Part shown: positions 1 through 7,308 of the stretch, piece after piece
Layout: every line of letters starts with the position of its first letter
Numbering within the stretch: the first letter of the stretch is position 1
Source: Solirubrobacter taibaiensis
Lineage (GTDB): Bacteria > Actinomycetota > Thermoleophilia > Solirubrobacterales > Solirubrobacteraceae
DNA length: 64,000 nt
Reading direction: 5' to 3'
Assembly (NCBI GenBank): GCA_027587225.1
Contig: JAPDDQ010000024.1
Span: forward strand, 1 to 64,000
Position numbers and translations under genes: made by a program
Notes under the pieces: model-generated
What the model saw: only the letters and a program-made list of their open reading frames with translations
Told to the model about the DNA's origin: nothing
Database searches by the model: none

Positions 1-459
1 AGCGCCTGCCCGGCCGGCCGCGCCGGCCGGCGCCGCACCCTGTCGGGCCGTCTCGCCGGCCGTCGTCGCGCCTTGTCGGCCCGTCGCGCCGAGCCGCCGG
101 CCGAGGAGCGCGATCACGTCGAGCGTGGCGTCATCGGCCCAGTGCAGGTCCTCGATCACGAGCAGGGCGGCGTCGGCGAGCGCTTCGCGGGCGGCGGCGA
201 GCACGTCCTCGCGGGAGCCGTCCGCGACGGCGCGGGCGAACGCGCCGCCCACCTGGCCGGCCACGTCGCGCAGCGGGCCGAGCGGGCGTGGAGTGATCAG
301 CGGGTCGCAGGCGCCCCACAGCGCGTGGCGGCCGCGGGCCACGGAGGCCACGAGCGCGGTCTTGCCGATTCCCGCCTCGCCGAGCACGACGACGACGCCG
401 CCGGATTCGATCGCCGCCTCCAGCACTGCCCGCTCGCCATCTCGCTCAAGCAGTTCCAA
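1..459 (-). CDS. LuxR/AAA-type ATPase regulator, N-terminal part (cut by left edge)
   Basis: This is the N-terminal ATPase module of a large AAA/LuxR-type regulator; the rest lies outside the window. Reading leftward, the protein shows a Walker A motif GEAGIGKTA near residue 30 and a Walker B motif LLVIEDLHWADD near residue 105, the usual pairing in large ATP-binding LuxR regulators. I chose TTG at 459 because an in-frame stop lies just upstream (472-474) and LELLERDGERAVL matches the normal family opening. It follows the EamA gene on the same strand by 12 nt. Past Walker B the expected conserved text gives way to low-complexity GRQGA-type repeats. The C-terminal HTH is inferred, not seen. 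Confidence 0.75.
   Translation of the reverse strand, partial: MELLERDGERAVLEAAIESGGVVVVLGEAGIGKTALVASVARGRHALWGACDPLITPRPLGPLRDVAGQVGGAFARAVADGSREDVLAAAREALADAALLVIEDLHWADDATLDVIALLGRRLGATGRQGATTAGETARQGAAPAGAAGRAGA
39..90. repeat. Imperfect 33-bp-period direct repeat inside the AAA gene
   Basis: Two 19-bp blocks, at 39-57 and 72-90, match at 16 of 19 positions and start 33 bp apart, which is 11 codons, so the duplication keeps the frame. They encode the repeated ARQGA/GRQGA text just after Walker B of the edge gene. Positions 1-38 next to it are GGCC/CCGG-rich. Confidence 0.6.
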
Positions 460-471
460 CGATTGGCGAGC

Positions 472-1326
472 CTAACCGCTCACCAGCCACACGGCTAGGA
501 CGATGAGGCCGGCGCCGGCGATGCCGATCGCGCTGATCGTGTCGCCGAACACCAGAAAGGCGAGTACGAGGGTGGCGAGCGGCTCGACCGTCGCGAGGAT
601 CGAGGAGGTCGTCGGACCGACCCGCTTGAGGCCCGCGAAGAACAATGTGATCGCGCCCACCGTCGAGATCCCGGCGAGGCAGAGCAGCCACCACCAGCCC
701 GCGAGCGTCAGGTCCCCGGGCCGGAACTCGCCGAGCGCGATGGTCGACACCGTGAGCGCGGCCGCCGCGCCCGTGCACACGAGCGTGGCGAGCATCTGTG
801 GCGGCATCCGCTTCGCGACCCCCTCGCTGACGAGGATGTACGCGCTGTAGAGCACCGCGGCGCCCAGGCCGAGCACGACGCCGAGCGTGTCGATCGCGCC
901 CGTGCTGCCGACGAACAGCGTCGTCCCGCCCAGGGCGATGGCGAGCGCGGACGTCCGCCGTCGGGTGAGCCGCTCGCGCCCGAGCGCGACGGCGGCGACC
1001 GCGACGATCACCGGGAACGTGAACACGAGCAGCGACAGCAGCCCGGCGTCGATGCGCGAGAGCGCCGCGAAGTACAGCCCGGCCTGCACCGCGTACCCGC
1101 CCGCGCCCAGCCCCAGAGCCAAACACGCGTCGCGACGCGACAATTGTCGCTTAAGGGGTCTGACCCCTTTAGCGACAGATGTCGCGTTTCCGGCCCAGAA
1201 GAGGCCGGACGCGAACAGGAACCGCAGCGCGAGCAGCGTGCCGACCGTGGCGCCCTCGGCGTAGGCCAGCTTGCCGAACACGGCCATCGCGCCGAACGCG
1301 GCGCCGGAGGCGAGGCAGAAGAACAT
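472..1326 (-). CDS. EamA/DMT-family transporter with an in-frame repeat insertion
   Basis: A membrane transporter of the drug/metabolite (EamA) superfamily, about 284 residues with roughly ten hydrophobic helices in two EamA repeats; the substrate is unknown. Two ATGs compete (1335 and 1326). A GGAGG motif abuts the first but sits nine bases before the second, so I prefer 1326. The loop after the second helix carries an extra stretch of 16 residues, ATSVAKGVRPLKRQLS, encoded by the palindromic repeat at 1137-1185; it is hydrophilic and not typical of the family. The gene is divergent from a LysR regulator that may control it. Confidence 0.88.
   Translation of the reverse strand: MFFCLASGAAFGAMAVFGKLAYAEGATVGTLLALRFLFASGLFWAGNATSVAKGVRPLKRQLSRRDACLALGLGAGGYAVQAGLYFAALSRIDAGLLSLLVFTFPVIVAVAAVALGRERLTRRRTSALAIALGGTTLFVGSTGAIDTLGVVLGLGAAVLYSAYILVSEGVAKRMPPQMLATLVCTGAAAALTVSTIALGEFRPGDLTLAGWWWLLCLAGISTVGAITLFFAGLKRVGPTTSSILATVEPLATLVLAFLVFGDTISAIGIAGAGLIVLAVWLVSG
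1137..1185. repeat. Compound palindromic repeat inserted in frame into the EamA gene
   Basis: Three nested palindromes form one 49-bp block. The core at 1145-1177 is a 33-bp inverted repeat with 15 of 16 arm pairs matched around AAGGGGTC-T-GACCCCTT. It is flanked by the perfect palindrome GCGACAATTGTCGC (1137-1150) and by GCGACA-GA-TGTCGC (1172-1185). It lies wholly inside the transporter gene and is read through without a stop. A related but diverged block lies at 36888-36908. It resembles dispersed REP-like palindromes; no mobilising transposase is in this window. Confidence 0.8.
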
Positions 1327-1371
1327 GCCCGGCATCCTCCGCCTGCGACGCGCAAGTATCGACTCCGATTC

Positions 1372-1389
1372 CTACTGACAATTCAGTAG
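1372..1389. promoter_or_regulatory. Likely LysR operator: CTACTGA-CAAT-TCAGTAG
   Basis: A perfect 7-bp inverted repeat with a 4-bp spacer lies in the 75-bp gap between the divergent EamA and LysR genes, 12 nt before the LysR start. It fits the T-N11-A dyad typical of LysR sites (ACTGACAATTCAGT). It probably mediates autoregulation and control of the transporter. Confidence 0.65.
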
Positions 1390-1401
1390 CGTTCCTTCAC
1401 G

Positions 1402-2262
1402 ATGCTGGAGCTGCGAAGACTGCGCCTCCTCCGCGAGCTGCACGAGCGGGGCACGATCGCCGCCGTCGCCGACGCGCTGCAGTTCACGCCCTCGGCCGTC
1501 TCTCAGCAGCTCGCGATGCTCGAGCGCGAGGCGGGCGTGAAGCTGATCGAGAAGGCGGGGAGGGGCGTGCGGCTCACGGACCCCGGGCTGGTGCTGGCCG
1601 AGCACGCCGACGCGCTCCTGCGCCGCACCGCGCTGGCCGAGGCCGACCTCGCCGCGGCCGCCAACGAGATCGCGGGACGGGGGAGGATCGCCGCGTTCCA
1701 GTCCGCCGCGTTCAAGCTCGCGCTCCCGGCCATCGCCCAGCTGCGCGAGACGGCGCCGCGCCTGCGCTGTGAGCTGTTCGAGGCCGAGCCGGAGACGGCG
1801 CTGCCCGCGCTCGCGCTGGGCGACCTGGACATCGTGATCGGCGACGAGTGGGACAACCAGCCGTGGCCGCTCGCCGACCACCTCACCCGCTACCCGCTGC
1901 TGTACGACCCGGTGATGCTCGTGGGCAGCGTGGCGCCGCTGCCCACCCTCGCCGACCAGGCCTGGGCCGCCGGGCATCCGAACATGGCCTGGACGGACGT
2001 GGTGCGCCGCATCTGCCGCGAGCACGGCGGTTTCGAGCCCGACATCCGGCACCGCTCCAACGACGCGAACGTCGCCCTCGCGCTCGCCGCGGCCGGCCTC
2101 GCCTTCACGTTGCTGCCGCAGTTCGTGCTCCCGCCCGGCACGCTCGCGTCGCCGGTGCCGTCGAGCCGCACGATCTACGCCGTGATCCGCGCGACCGACG
2201 AGCAGCGCCCGAGCACGCGCGCCCTGCTCGCCGCGATCCGTGATCAACTTCCAGCCACATGA
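1402..2262 (+). CDS. LysR-family transcriptional regulator
   Basis: A 286-residue DNA-binding regulator. The N-terminal winged HTH (residues 1-60, with DALQFTPSAVSQQLAMLERE as recognition region) is followed by a shortened type 2 periplasmic-binding-like effector domain from about residue 85. It is divergent from the EamA transporter, with a good dyad between them, the classic arrangement for a LysR regulator and its target. The effector is unknown. The stop overlaps the next start by 4 nt (ATGA), so the membrane protein downstream is probably translationally coupled. Confidence 0.9.
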   Translation: MLELRRLRLLRELHERGTIAAVADALQFTPSAVSQQLAMLEREAGVKLIEKAGRGVRLTDPGLVLAEHADALLRRTALAEADLAAAANEIAGRGRIAAFQSAAFKLALPAIAQLRETAPRLRCELFEAEPETALPALALGDLDIVIGDEWDNQPWPLADHLTRYPLLYDPVMLVGSVAPLPTLADQAWAAGHPNMAWTDVVRRICREHGGFEPDIRHRSNDANVALALAAAGLAFTLLPQFVLPPGTLASPVPSSRTIYAVIRATDEQRPSTRALLAAIRDQLPAT

Positions 2263-2612
2263 ATCGCGCCGTCCTCGGCCTCGCCGGCCTCCTGCTGCTG
2301 TTGTTCTGCCTGCCGTGGGGGACGATCGCGCTGTACGGGATCCTCGGCGGATTCCCGTACGAGACGAGCGGCGTCTGTTACGCCGGTCGGCCGTTGTGGG
2401 CGTTCGGCCAACTCGTGGTCGCGATCGCGGGGATCGCGTTCACGGGCAAGGTCTCGATCGCCGCGCTCGCCACCGCCGCCCAAGAGCGGCGGGACGTCGG
2501 CCGCCGCTGGCTCGGCCTCGGCTACGCGCTCGCGGCGATCGCGGCCTGGTTGGTCGTGGTGCTCGTGCTGGAACCCGACGGCACGCCGGTCGCGGCCGCC
2601 GAGTGCGCGTGA
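2259..2612 (+). CDS. Small integral membrane protein, unknown function
   Basis: A 117-residue protein with three hydrophobic segments, roughly residues 3-27, 46-70 and 86-106. The loop between the first two contains single Cys and Tyr residues (GVCYAG), and the C-terminus ends in AECA. I recognise no domain. It starts inside the LysR stop codon and its own TGA overlaps the GTG of the following ATPase, so the three genes read as a tightly coupled operon. Confidence 0.75.
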   Translation: MNRAVLGLAGLLLLLFCLPWGTIALYGILGGFPYETSGVCYAGRPLWAFGQLVVAIAGIAFTGKVSIAALATAAQERRDVGRRWLGLGYALAAIAAWLVVVLVLEPDGTPVAAAECA

Positions 2613-3367
2613 AGAAGCGTCGCGACGTCCGGCGTTTCGGGTCCGGCCCGTACCTGCTCGGCCTGGCCGGGGGAGGCGGCGATCCGGAAGAGCACGTCGG
2701 CTTCCCGTACGAGGCGCTCGCCGACGCGCAGCAGCTCTCGTTCGACCAGCCCGTGACGCTGCTCGCGGGCGACAACGGCACGGGCAAGTCGACGATCATC
2801 GAGGCCTGCGCGGCGGCGATGGGCTTCGCCGAGGACGGCGGAGAGCTCGAGCGGCTGGGCGAGCTCCCGGCGGTGCCGAGGACGATCTACAGGGGCTTTC
2901 TCACGCCGGTCGTGAATCGCTGGGCGCGGCCGCGGATCGGCTACTTCCTGCGGGCGGAGAGCTTCTTCAATGTTGCGCGCGGCGCCGACGAGGCGACCGA
3001 CTTCACGAACTATGGCGACCGGCCACTGCACCAGCAGTCGCACGGCCAGTCGTTCCTCGCGCTGGCCTCGAACCGGTTCGGCGGCGAGGGCATCTTCATC
3101 CTGGACGAGCCGGAGGCGGCGCTGTCGGTCACCGGCGCGCTTGCGCTCGTCGCCGTGATCGCGCGCGCCGCCGAGCAGGGCGCGCAGTTCATCATCGCCA
3201 CGCACTCGCCGATCCTGCTCGCCATCCCCGGCGCGAAGATCTACGAGCTGACGGAAGAGGACGGGTTCGCGGTGACGGACTACGACGACACGGACGCCGT
3301 CCGCTTGATGCGCGGCTTCCTGGACGCGCCCGAGCGCTACCTGCGCGCCGCGCTCGGCACGGACTGA
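2609..3367 (+). CDS. AAA-family ATPase (ABC/SMC-like single domain)
   Basis: A 252-residue soluble ATPase. It shows Walker A GDNGTGKST (about residue 55), a Q/signature segment HGQSFLAL, Walker B GIFILDEPEAALS and an H-loop ATHSP, the order found in predicted AAA ATPases of the AAA_21/OLD-like group. No transmembrane partner or nuclease domain is present. The GTG start overlaps the upstream stop; an N-terminal KKRRDVRRF segment is basic. The 3' end overlaps the convergent aminotransferase by 31 nt. The biological role is unknown. Confidence 0.85.
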   Translation: MKKRRDVRRFGSGPYLLGLAGGGGDPEEHVGFPYEALADAQQLSFDQPVTLLAGDNGTGKSTIIEACAAAMGFAEDGGELERLGELPAVPRTIYRGFLTPVVNRWARPRIGYFLRAESFFNVARGADEATDFTNYGDRPLHQQSHGQSFLALASNRFGGEGIFILDEPEAALSVTGALALVAVIARAAEQGAQFIIATHSPILLAIPGAKIYELTEEDGFAVTDYDDTDAVRLMRGFLDAPERYLRAALGTD

Positions 3368-4545
3368 ATCACGCCCGCGAGGCGCTCCGCGGCGATGCCG
3401 AGCTGTGCCTCGTCGAGGGAGCTGTAGGAGAGCCGCATCTCGTTCGCGCCGCCGCCATCCACGTAGAACGGCGAACCGGGCACGTACGCCACGCCCGCTT
3501 CGGTCGCCGCCGGGCGCAGCTCCCGCGCGTCCAGCCCTTCCGGCATCCGCAGCCACGTGAACATGCCGCCCGTCGGCTCGCTCCACTCGACGCCCTCGGG
3601 CATGTGGCGCGCGAGGGCGGCCGACAGCGCCACCCAGTGCGACTCGTACAGCGCCCGCGCGTGCGGCAGCCGGCGCCCGAAGTGGCCGGCGCGGCCGTAC
3701 TCCTCCACGAGCCGCTGGCTCAGGGCGCCCGCGCACTGGTCGGTCCCGCCCTTGGCGGACGACAGCTGCGCGATCAGCGCCGCCGGTCCGACCGCCCAGC
3801 CGAGCCGGGTGCCCGGGCAGAAGACCTTCGAGAACGTGCCGGCCTGCACGACGACGTCGGGGGCGAGCGCCCACAGCGACGGCAACTGCGACCCGTCGAA
3901 CGAGAGCTCCTTGTAGGCGACGTCCTCGACGATCAGCACGCCGTACTCGCGGCACAACTCGACGAGCGCGCGCCGCCGCTCCAGCGTCAGCGTCCGCCCG
4001 GACGGATTCTGGAACTCGGGAATCGTGTAGAGGAACTTCGGGCGGTAGCCGCTCTCCAACCGCTCCCGCAGCCACGCGACCTCGAGCCCGTCGGCGTCCA
4101 TCGGCACGCCCGTGAGTCGTGCGCCGTAGTCGCGGAAGCCCATGATCGCGCCGAGGTAGGTCGGGCCTTCGACGGCGACGTCGTCGCCGGCGTCCAGCAG
4201 CGACCGGCACAGCAGGTCCAGGCACTCCATCCCGCCGCTGGTCACCATCAGCTCGTCGAGCGCCGGCTCGCGCCCTTCCAGGTGCGTGACGCGCTCGACC
4301 AGGTATTCGCGGAAGCTCGGGAGCCCCGCGCTCGGCCCGTACTGCAGCGCGAGCCCGGGTTCGTCCTGCACGAGCCGCGCCGCGATCTCCGCCAGCTCCT
4401 CGCTCGGGAACGTCGCGGGGTTCGGGAACCCGCCCGTCATGCCCAGTGTGCCGGGCGGCGGGCCGGCGAGGATGATCGCGAGCTCGGGGTCGACCCCCGC
4501 GCGCGCCCGGGTCGAGAACAGCTGGGCGACGTCCATGCCCCTCAT
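3337..4545 (-). CDS. PLP-dependent aminotransferase, fold type I
   Basis: A 402-residue aminotransferase of the class I/II family, similar in layout to 2-aminoadipate and aromatic aminotransferases. The PLP-binding lysine is in GTFSKVFCPGTRLGW (about residue 240), the cofactor-contacting region is TSGGMECLDLL, and the C-terminal substrate arginine is probably in NEMRLSYS. The donor cannot be read from sequence. A second Met at 4536 is an equally possible start. It is divergent from mmsA with only 28 nt between them. Confidence 0.88.
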   Translation of the reverse strand: MRGMDVAQLFSTRARAGVDPELAIILAGPPPGTLGMTGGFPNPATFPSEELAEIAARLVQDEPGLALQYGPSAGLPSFREYLVERVTHLEGREPALDELMVTSGGMECLDLLCRSLLDAGDDVAVEGPTYLGAIMGFRDYGARLTGVPMDADGLEVAWLRERLESGYRPKFLYTIPEFQNPSGRTLTLERRRALVELCREYGVLIVEDVAYKELSFDGSQLPSLWALAPDVVVQAGTFSKVFCPGTRLGWAVGPAALIAQLSSAKGGTDQCAGALSQRLVEEYGRAGHFGRRLPHARALYESHWVALSAALARHMPEGVEWSEPTGGMFTWLRMPEGLDARELRPAATEAGVAYVPGSPFYVDGGGANEMRLSYSSLDEAQLGIAAERLAGVIQSVPSAARR

Positions 4546-4573
4546 TGAACCAGCGTCGTGCTTACCTGTTCAC

Positions 4574-6067
4574 ATGAGCACCACCGCACTCGAGACGATC
4601 AACCACGTCATCGGCGGTGCGCAGACCGCCGGTGCGTCCACGCGCACGAGCCCCGTCTATGACCCGGCGACCGGCCAGGTGCAGCGCAACGTGCTGCTCG
4701 GCACGCCCGCGGACGTCGACGCCGCCGTCAGCGCCGCCCGCGCCGCCTTCGACGCGTGGGCCGACACCTCGGTCGTACGCCGCGCCCGCGTGATGTTCAA
4801 GTTCCGCGAGCTGATCGTCGAGCACACCGACGACCTGGCGCGGATCATCGCCGCCGAGCACGGCAAGACCGTGGAGGACGCCAAGGGCGAGGTCATCCGC
4901 GGGATGGAGGTGGTCGAGTACGCGTGCGGGATCGCGGAGCTCACCAAGGGCGAGTTCTCGGACCAGGTCTCCACCGACGTCGACCTGCACTCGTTCCGCC
5001 AGCCGCTGGGCGTGTGCGCGGGGATCACGCCGTTCAACTTCCCGATCATGGTCCCGATGTGGATGCATCCGGTCGCGATCGCGACCGGGAACACGTTCGT
5101 GCTCAAGCCTTCCGAGCGCGACCCGTCCGTGAGCAACTTCATCGCCGACCTGTACGCGCGGGCAGGCCTCCCGGACGGTGTGTTCAACGTCGTCCACGGC
5201 GACAAGGTCGCGGTCGACGCGATCCTCGACCACCCGGACGTCGACGCCGTCTCGTTCGTCGGCTCGACCCCGATCGCGAAGTACATCTACGAGCGCGCGA
5301 CGCAGGCCGGCAAGCGCGTGCAGGCGCTCGGCGGCGCGAAGAACCACGCGATCGTGATGCCCGACGCCGATCTGGACTTCACCTCCGACCAGCTGATCGC
5401 GGCCGGCTACGGCTCCGCGGGCCAGCGCTGCATGGCCATCAGCGTCACCGTCGCGGTCGGCGACGCCGCCGACGAGCTCGTGGAGAAGATCCGCCTCAAG
5501 GCGCTGAAGGTGACCGTGGGCCCGGGTCTCGAGCCCACGTCGGAGATGGGCCCGCTCGTCACGCCGGAGGCGCGCGACCGCGTGAAGGACTACATCGGCC
5601 GCGGCGAGGGCGACGTCGTCGTCGACGGGCGCGAGCTGCAGGTCGAGGGCGACGGCTTCTTCGTCGGCCCGACGCTGATCGACAACGTCAGCACCGACAT
5701 GAGCGTCTACCGCGACGAGATCTTCGGCCCGGTGCTGACGGTCCTGCGCGTGGACACGCTCGACGAGGCGATCGACCTCATCAACGCCAACAACTACGCC
5801 AACGGCGTCGCCATCTTCACCAGCTCCGGCCGTGCCGCGCGCGAGTTCCAGCGGCGCGTCCACGTCGGCATGATCGGCGTCAACGTGCCGATTCCGGTGC
5901 CGATGGCCTTCTACAGCTTCGGCGGCTGGAAGGACTCGCTGTTCGGCGACCACCACATCCACGGGCCCGAGGGTGTGCGCTTCTACACGCGGGGCAAGGT
6001 GGTCACCACCCGCTGGCCGGACCAGGTTTCCGATCCGACGCACCTTCACTTCCCGACGGCGTCCTGA
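4574..6067 (+). CDS. mmsA: Methylmalonate-semialdehyde dehydrogenase (CoA-acylating)
   Basis: A 497-residue NAD-dependent aldehyde dehydrogenase of the MmsA/IolA branch, which converts (methyl)malonate semialdehyde to propionyl- or acetyl-CoA in valine and inositol catabolism. Seen in the sequence: the NAD-binding and cleft motif ITPFNFPIMVPMWM, the GSAGQRCMAIS motif with the catalytic cysteine, and LGGAKNH, where this branch has Asn in place of the general-base Glu of ordinary ALDHs. Length matches the family. ATG at 4574 gives STTALETINHVIGG, the normal opening. xylA follows 43 nt downstream, so a sugar/inositol context is more likely than valine; that is inference. Confidence 0.93.
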   Translation: MSTTALETINHVIGGAQTAGASTRTSPVYDPATGQVQRNVLLGTPADVDAAVSAARAAFDAWADTSVVRRARVMFKFRELIVEHTDDLARIIAAEHGKTVEDAKGEVIRGMEVVEYACGIAELTKGEFSDQVSTDVDLHSFRQPLGVCAGITPFNFPIMVPMWMHPVAIATGNTFVLKPSERDPSVSNFIADLYARAGLPDGVFNVVHGDKVAVDAILDHPDVDAVSFVGSTPIAKYIYERATQAGKRVQALGGAKNHAIVMPDADLDFTSDQLIAAGYGSAGQRCMAISVTVAVGDAADELVEKIRLKALKVTVGPGLEPTSEMGPLVTPEARDRVKDYIGRGEGDVVVDGRELQVEGDGFFVGPTLIDNVSTDMSVYRDEIFGPVLTVLRVDTLDEAIDLINANNYANGVAIFTSSGRAAREFQRRVHVGMIGVNVPIPVPMAFYSFGGWKDSLFGDHHIHGPEGVRFYTRGKVVTTRWPDQVSDPTHLHFPTAS

Positions 6068-6069
6068 TA

Positions 6070-6090
6070 TTAGTTTGGCGGTCAGACAAA
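6070..6090. promoter_or_regulatory. Candidate xylose-type operator before xylA
   Basis: An AT-rich interruption in GC-rich DNA contains TTAGTTTG (6070-6077) facing CAGACAAA (6083-6090), an imperfect dyad 20 nt before the xylA TTG. ROK-type XylR repressors of actinobacteria bind AGTTTG/CAAACT-like dyads, so this is a plausible site. No ROK repressor lies in the window. Confidence 0.45.
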
Positions 6091-6110
6091 TGAGGCAGGA
6101 GGAAACCCCG

Positions 6111-7298
6111 TTGTCCACTATTGAAGAGCCGCGCACCGAAGGCGTCCAGGAGGGCCGTACCGGCCACCGCTTCACGTTCGGTCTCTGGACGGTAGGCAAC
6201 CCCGGCCGGGACCCGTTCGGCGGCCCGACGCGTGCTGACGTCGACCCGGTCGACTCGGTCCACAAACTCGCCGAGCTCGGCGCCTGGGGCGTCTCGCTGC
6301 ACGACGACGACCTGATCCCGATGGGGTCCAGCGACGCCGAGAAGGAGAAGATCGTCGCGCGCTTCAAGGACGCGCTCGACGAGACCGGCCTCGGCGTGGG
6401 CATGGCCACGACCAACCTCTTCGGCCACCCGGCGTTCAAGGACGGCGCGTTCACCTCCAACGACCGTGGCGTCCGCCGCGCGGCGATCGGCAAGGCGATG
6501 CGCTTCATCGACATCGCCGCCCAGCTCAACGCCGAGGTCTACGTCTTCTGGGGCGGCCGCGAGGGCACCGAGGTCGGCGTCGCCAAGGACCCGCGCGACG
6601 CGCTGGAGCGCTACCGCGAGGCGATCAACGTCCTCTCGCACTACGTCAAGGACTCGGGCTACGACCTGCGCTTCGCGATGGAGCCCAAGCCCAACGAGCC
6701 GCGCGGCGACATCTTCCTGCCGACCGTCGGCCACGCGCTGCACTTCATCGAGACGCTGGACCACCCGGAGATGGTGGGCGTGAACCCCGAGTTCGCGCAC
6801 GAGACGATGGCGGGCCTGAGCTTCCACCACGCGATCGGCCACGCGCTGTGGGCGAACAAGCTCTTCCACATCGACCTCAACTCGCAGCGCATCGGCCGCT
6901 ACGACCAGGACTTCCGCTTCGGCGCCGAGGACCTGAAGGAGTCGTTCCTGCTCGTGCGCCTGCTCGAGCGCGCGGGCTACGCGGGCCCGCTGCACTTCGA
7001 CGCGCACTCCTACCGCAACGAGAACGCCGAGGGTGTGTGGGATTTCGCCGCGGGCTGCATGGCGACCTATCGCGCGCTGGCCGAGAAGGCCGCGCACTTC
7101 GACTCGCTGCCTGACGTCCAGGCGGCGCTCGCCGGTGCGTCCCAGCCCGACCTCGCCCTGAGCAGCGCCGGTGGCGACAGCGCCGACACGCTGAAGGCCG
7201 AGGCCACGTGGGAGAACCTGGACTCGCTCGCCGAGCGCGGCTACTACAACGAGAAGCTCGACCAGATCCTCGTCGAGGTCCTGCTCGGCGTTCGGTAG
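6111..7298 (+). CDS. xylA: Xylose isomerase
   Basis: Interconverts D-xylose and D-xylulose (also glucose and fructose). At 395 residues it has actinobacterial class I length. Active-site landmarks are all present: SLHDDDLIP (catalytic His/Asp), FWGGREG, EPKPNEPRGD (metal-binding Glu and Lys), NPEFAHETMAGL (Glu, His), FHIDLNSQ and the DQDFRFG metal-2 site, with FDAHSYR near the end. I chose TTG at 6111 because AGGAGG lies seven bases upstream and the resulting length fits; the ATG at 6091 lies before that SD. The next gene begins immediately after the stop. Confidence 0.95.
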   Translation: MSTIEEPRTEGVQEGRTGHRFTFGLWTVGNPGRDPFGGPTRADVDPVDSVHKLAELGAWGVSLHDDDLIPMGSSDAEKEKIVARFKDALDETGLGVGMATTNLFGHPAFKDGAFTSNDRGVRRAAIGKAMRFIDIAAQLNAEVYVFWGGREGTEVGVAKDPRDALERYREAINVLSHYVKDSGYDLRFAMEPKPNEPRGDIFLPTVGHALHFIETLDHPEMVGVNPEFAHETMAGLSFHHAIGHALWANKLFHIDLNSQRIGRYDQDFRFGAEDLKESFLLVRLLERAGYAGPLHFDAHSYRNENAEGVWDFAAGCMATYRALAEKAAHFDSLPDVQAALAGASQPDLALSSAGGDSADTLKAEATWENLDSLAERGYYNEKLDQILVEVLLGVR

Positions 7299-7308
7299 TT
7301 TCCGCCGA

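Noticed and set aside
1137..1185. Reading the palindrome in the EamA gene as a transcription terminator
   Set aside because: It is inside the coding region, has no U tract, and the frame is open across it; an inserted repeat fits better.
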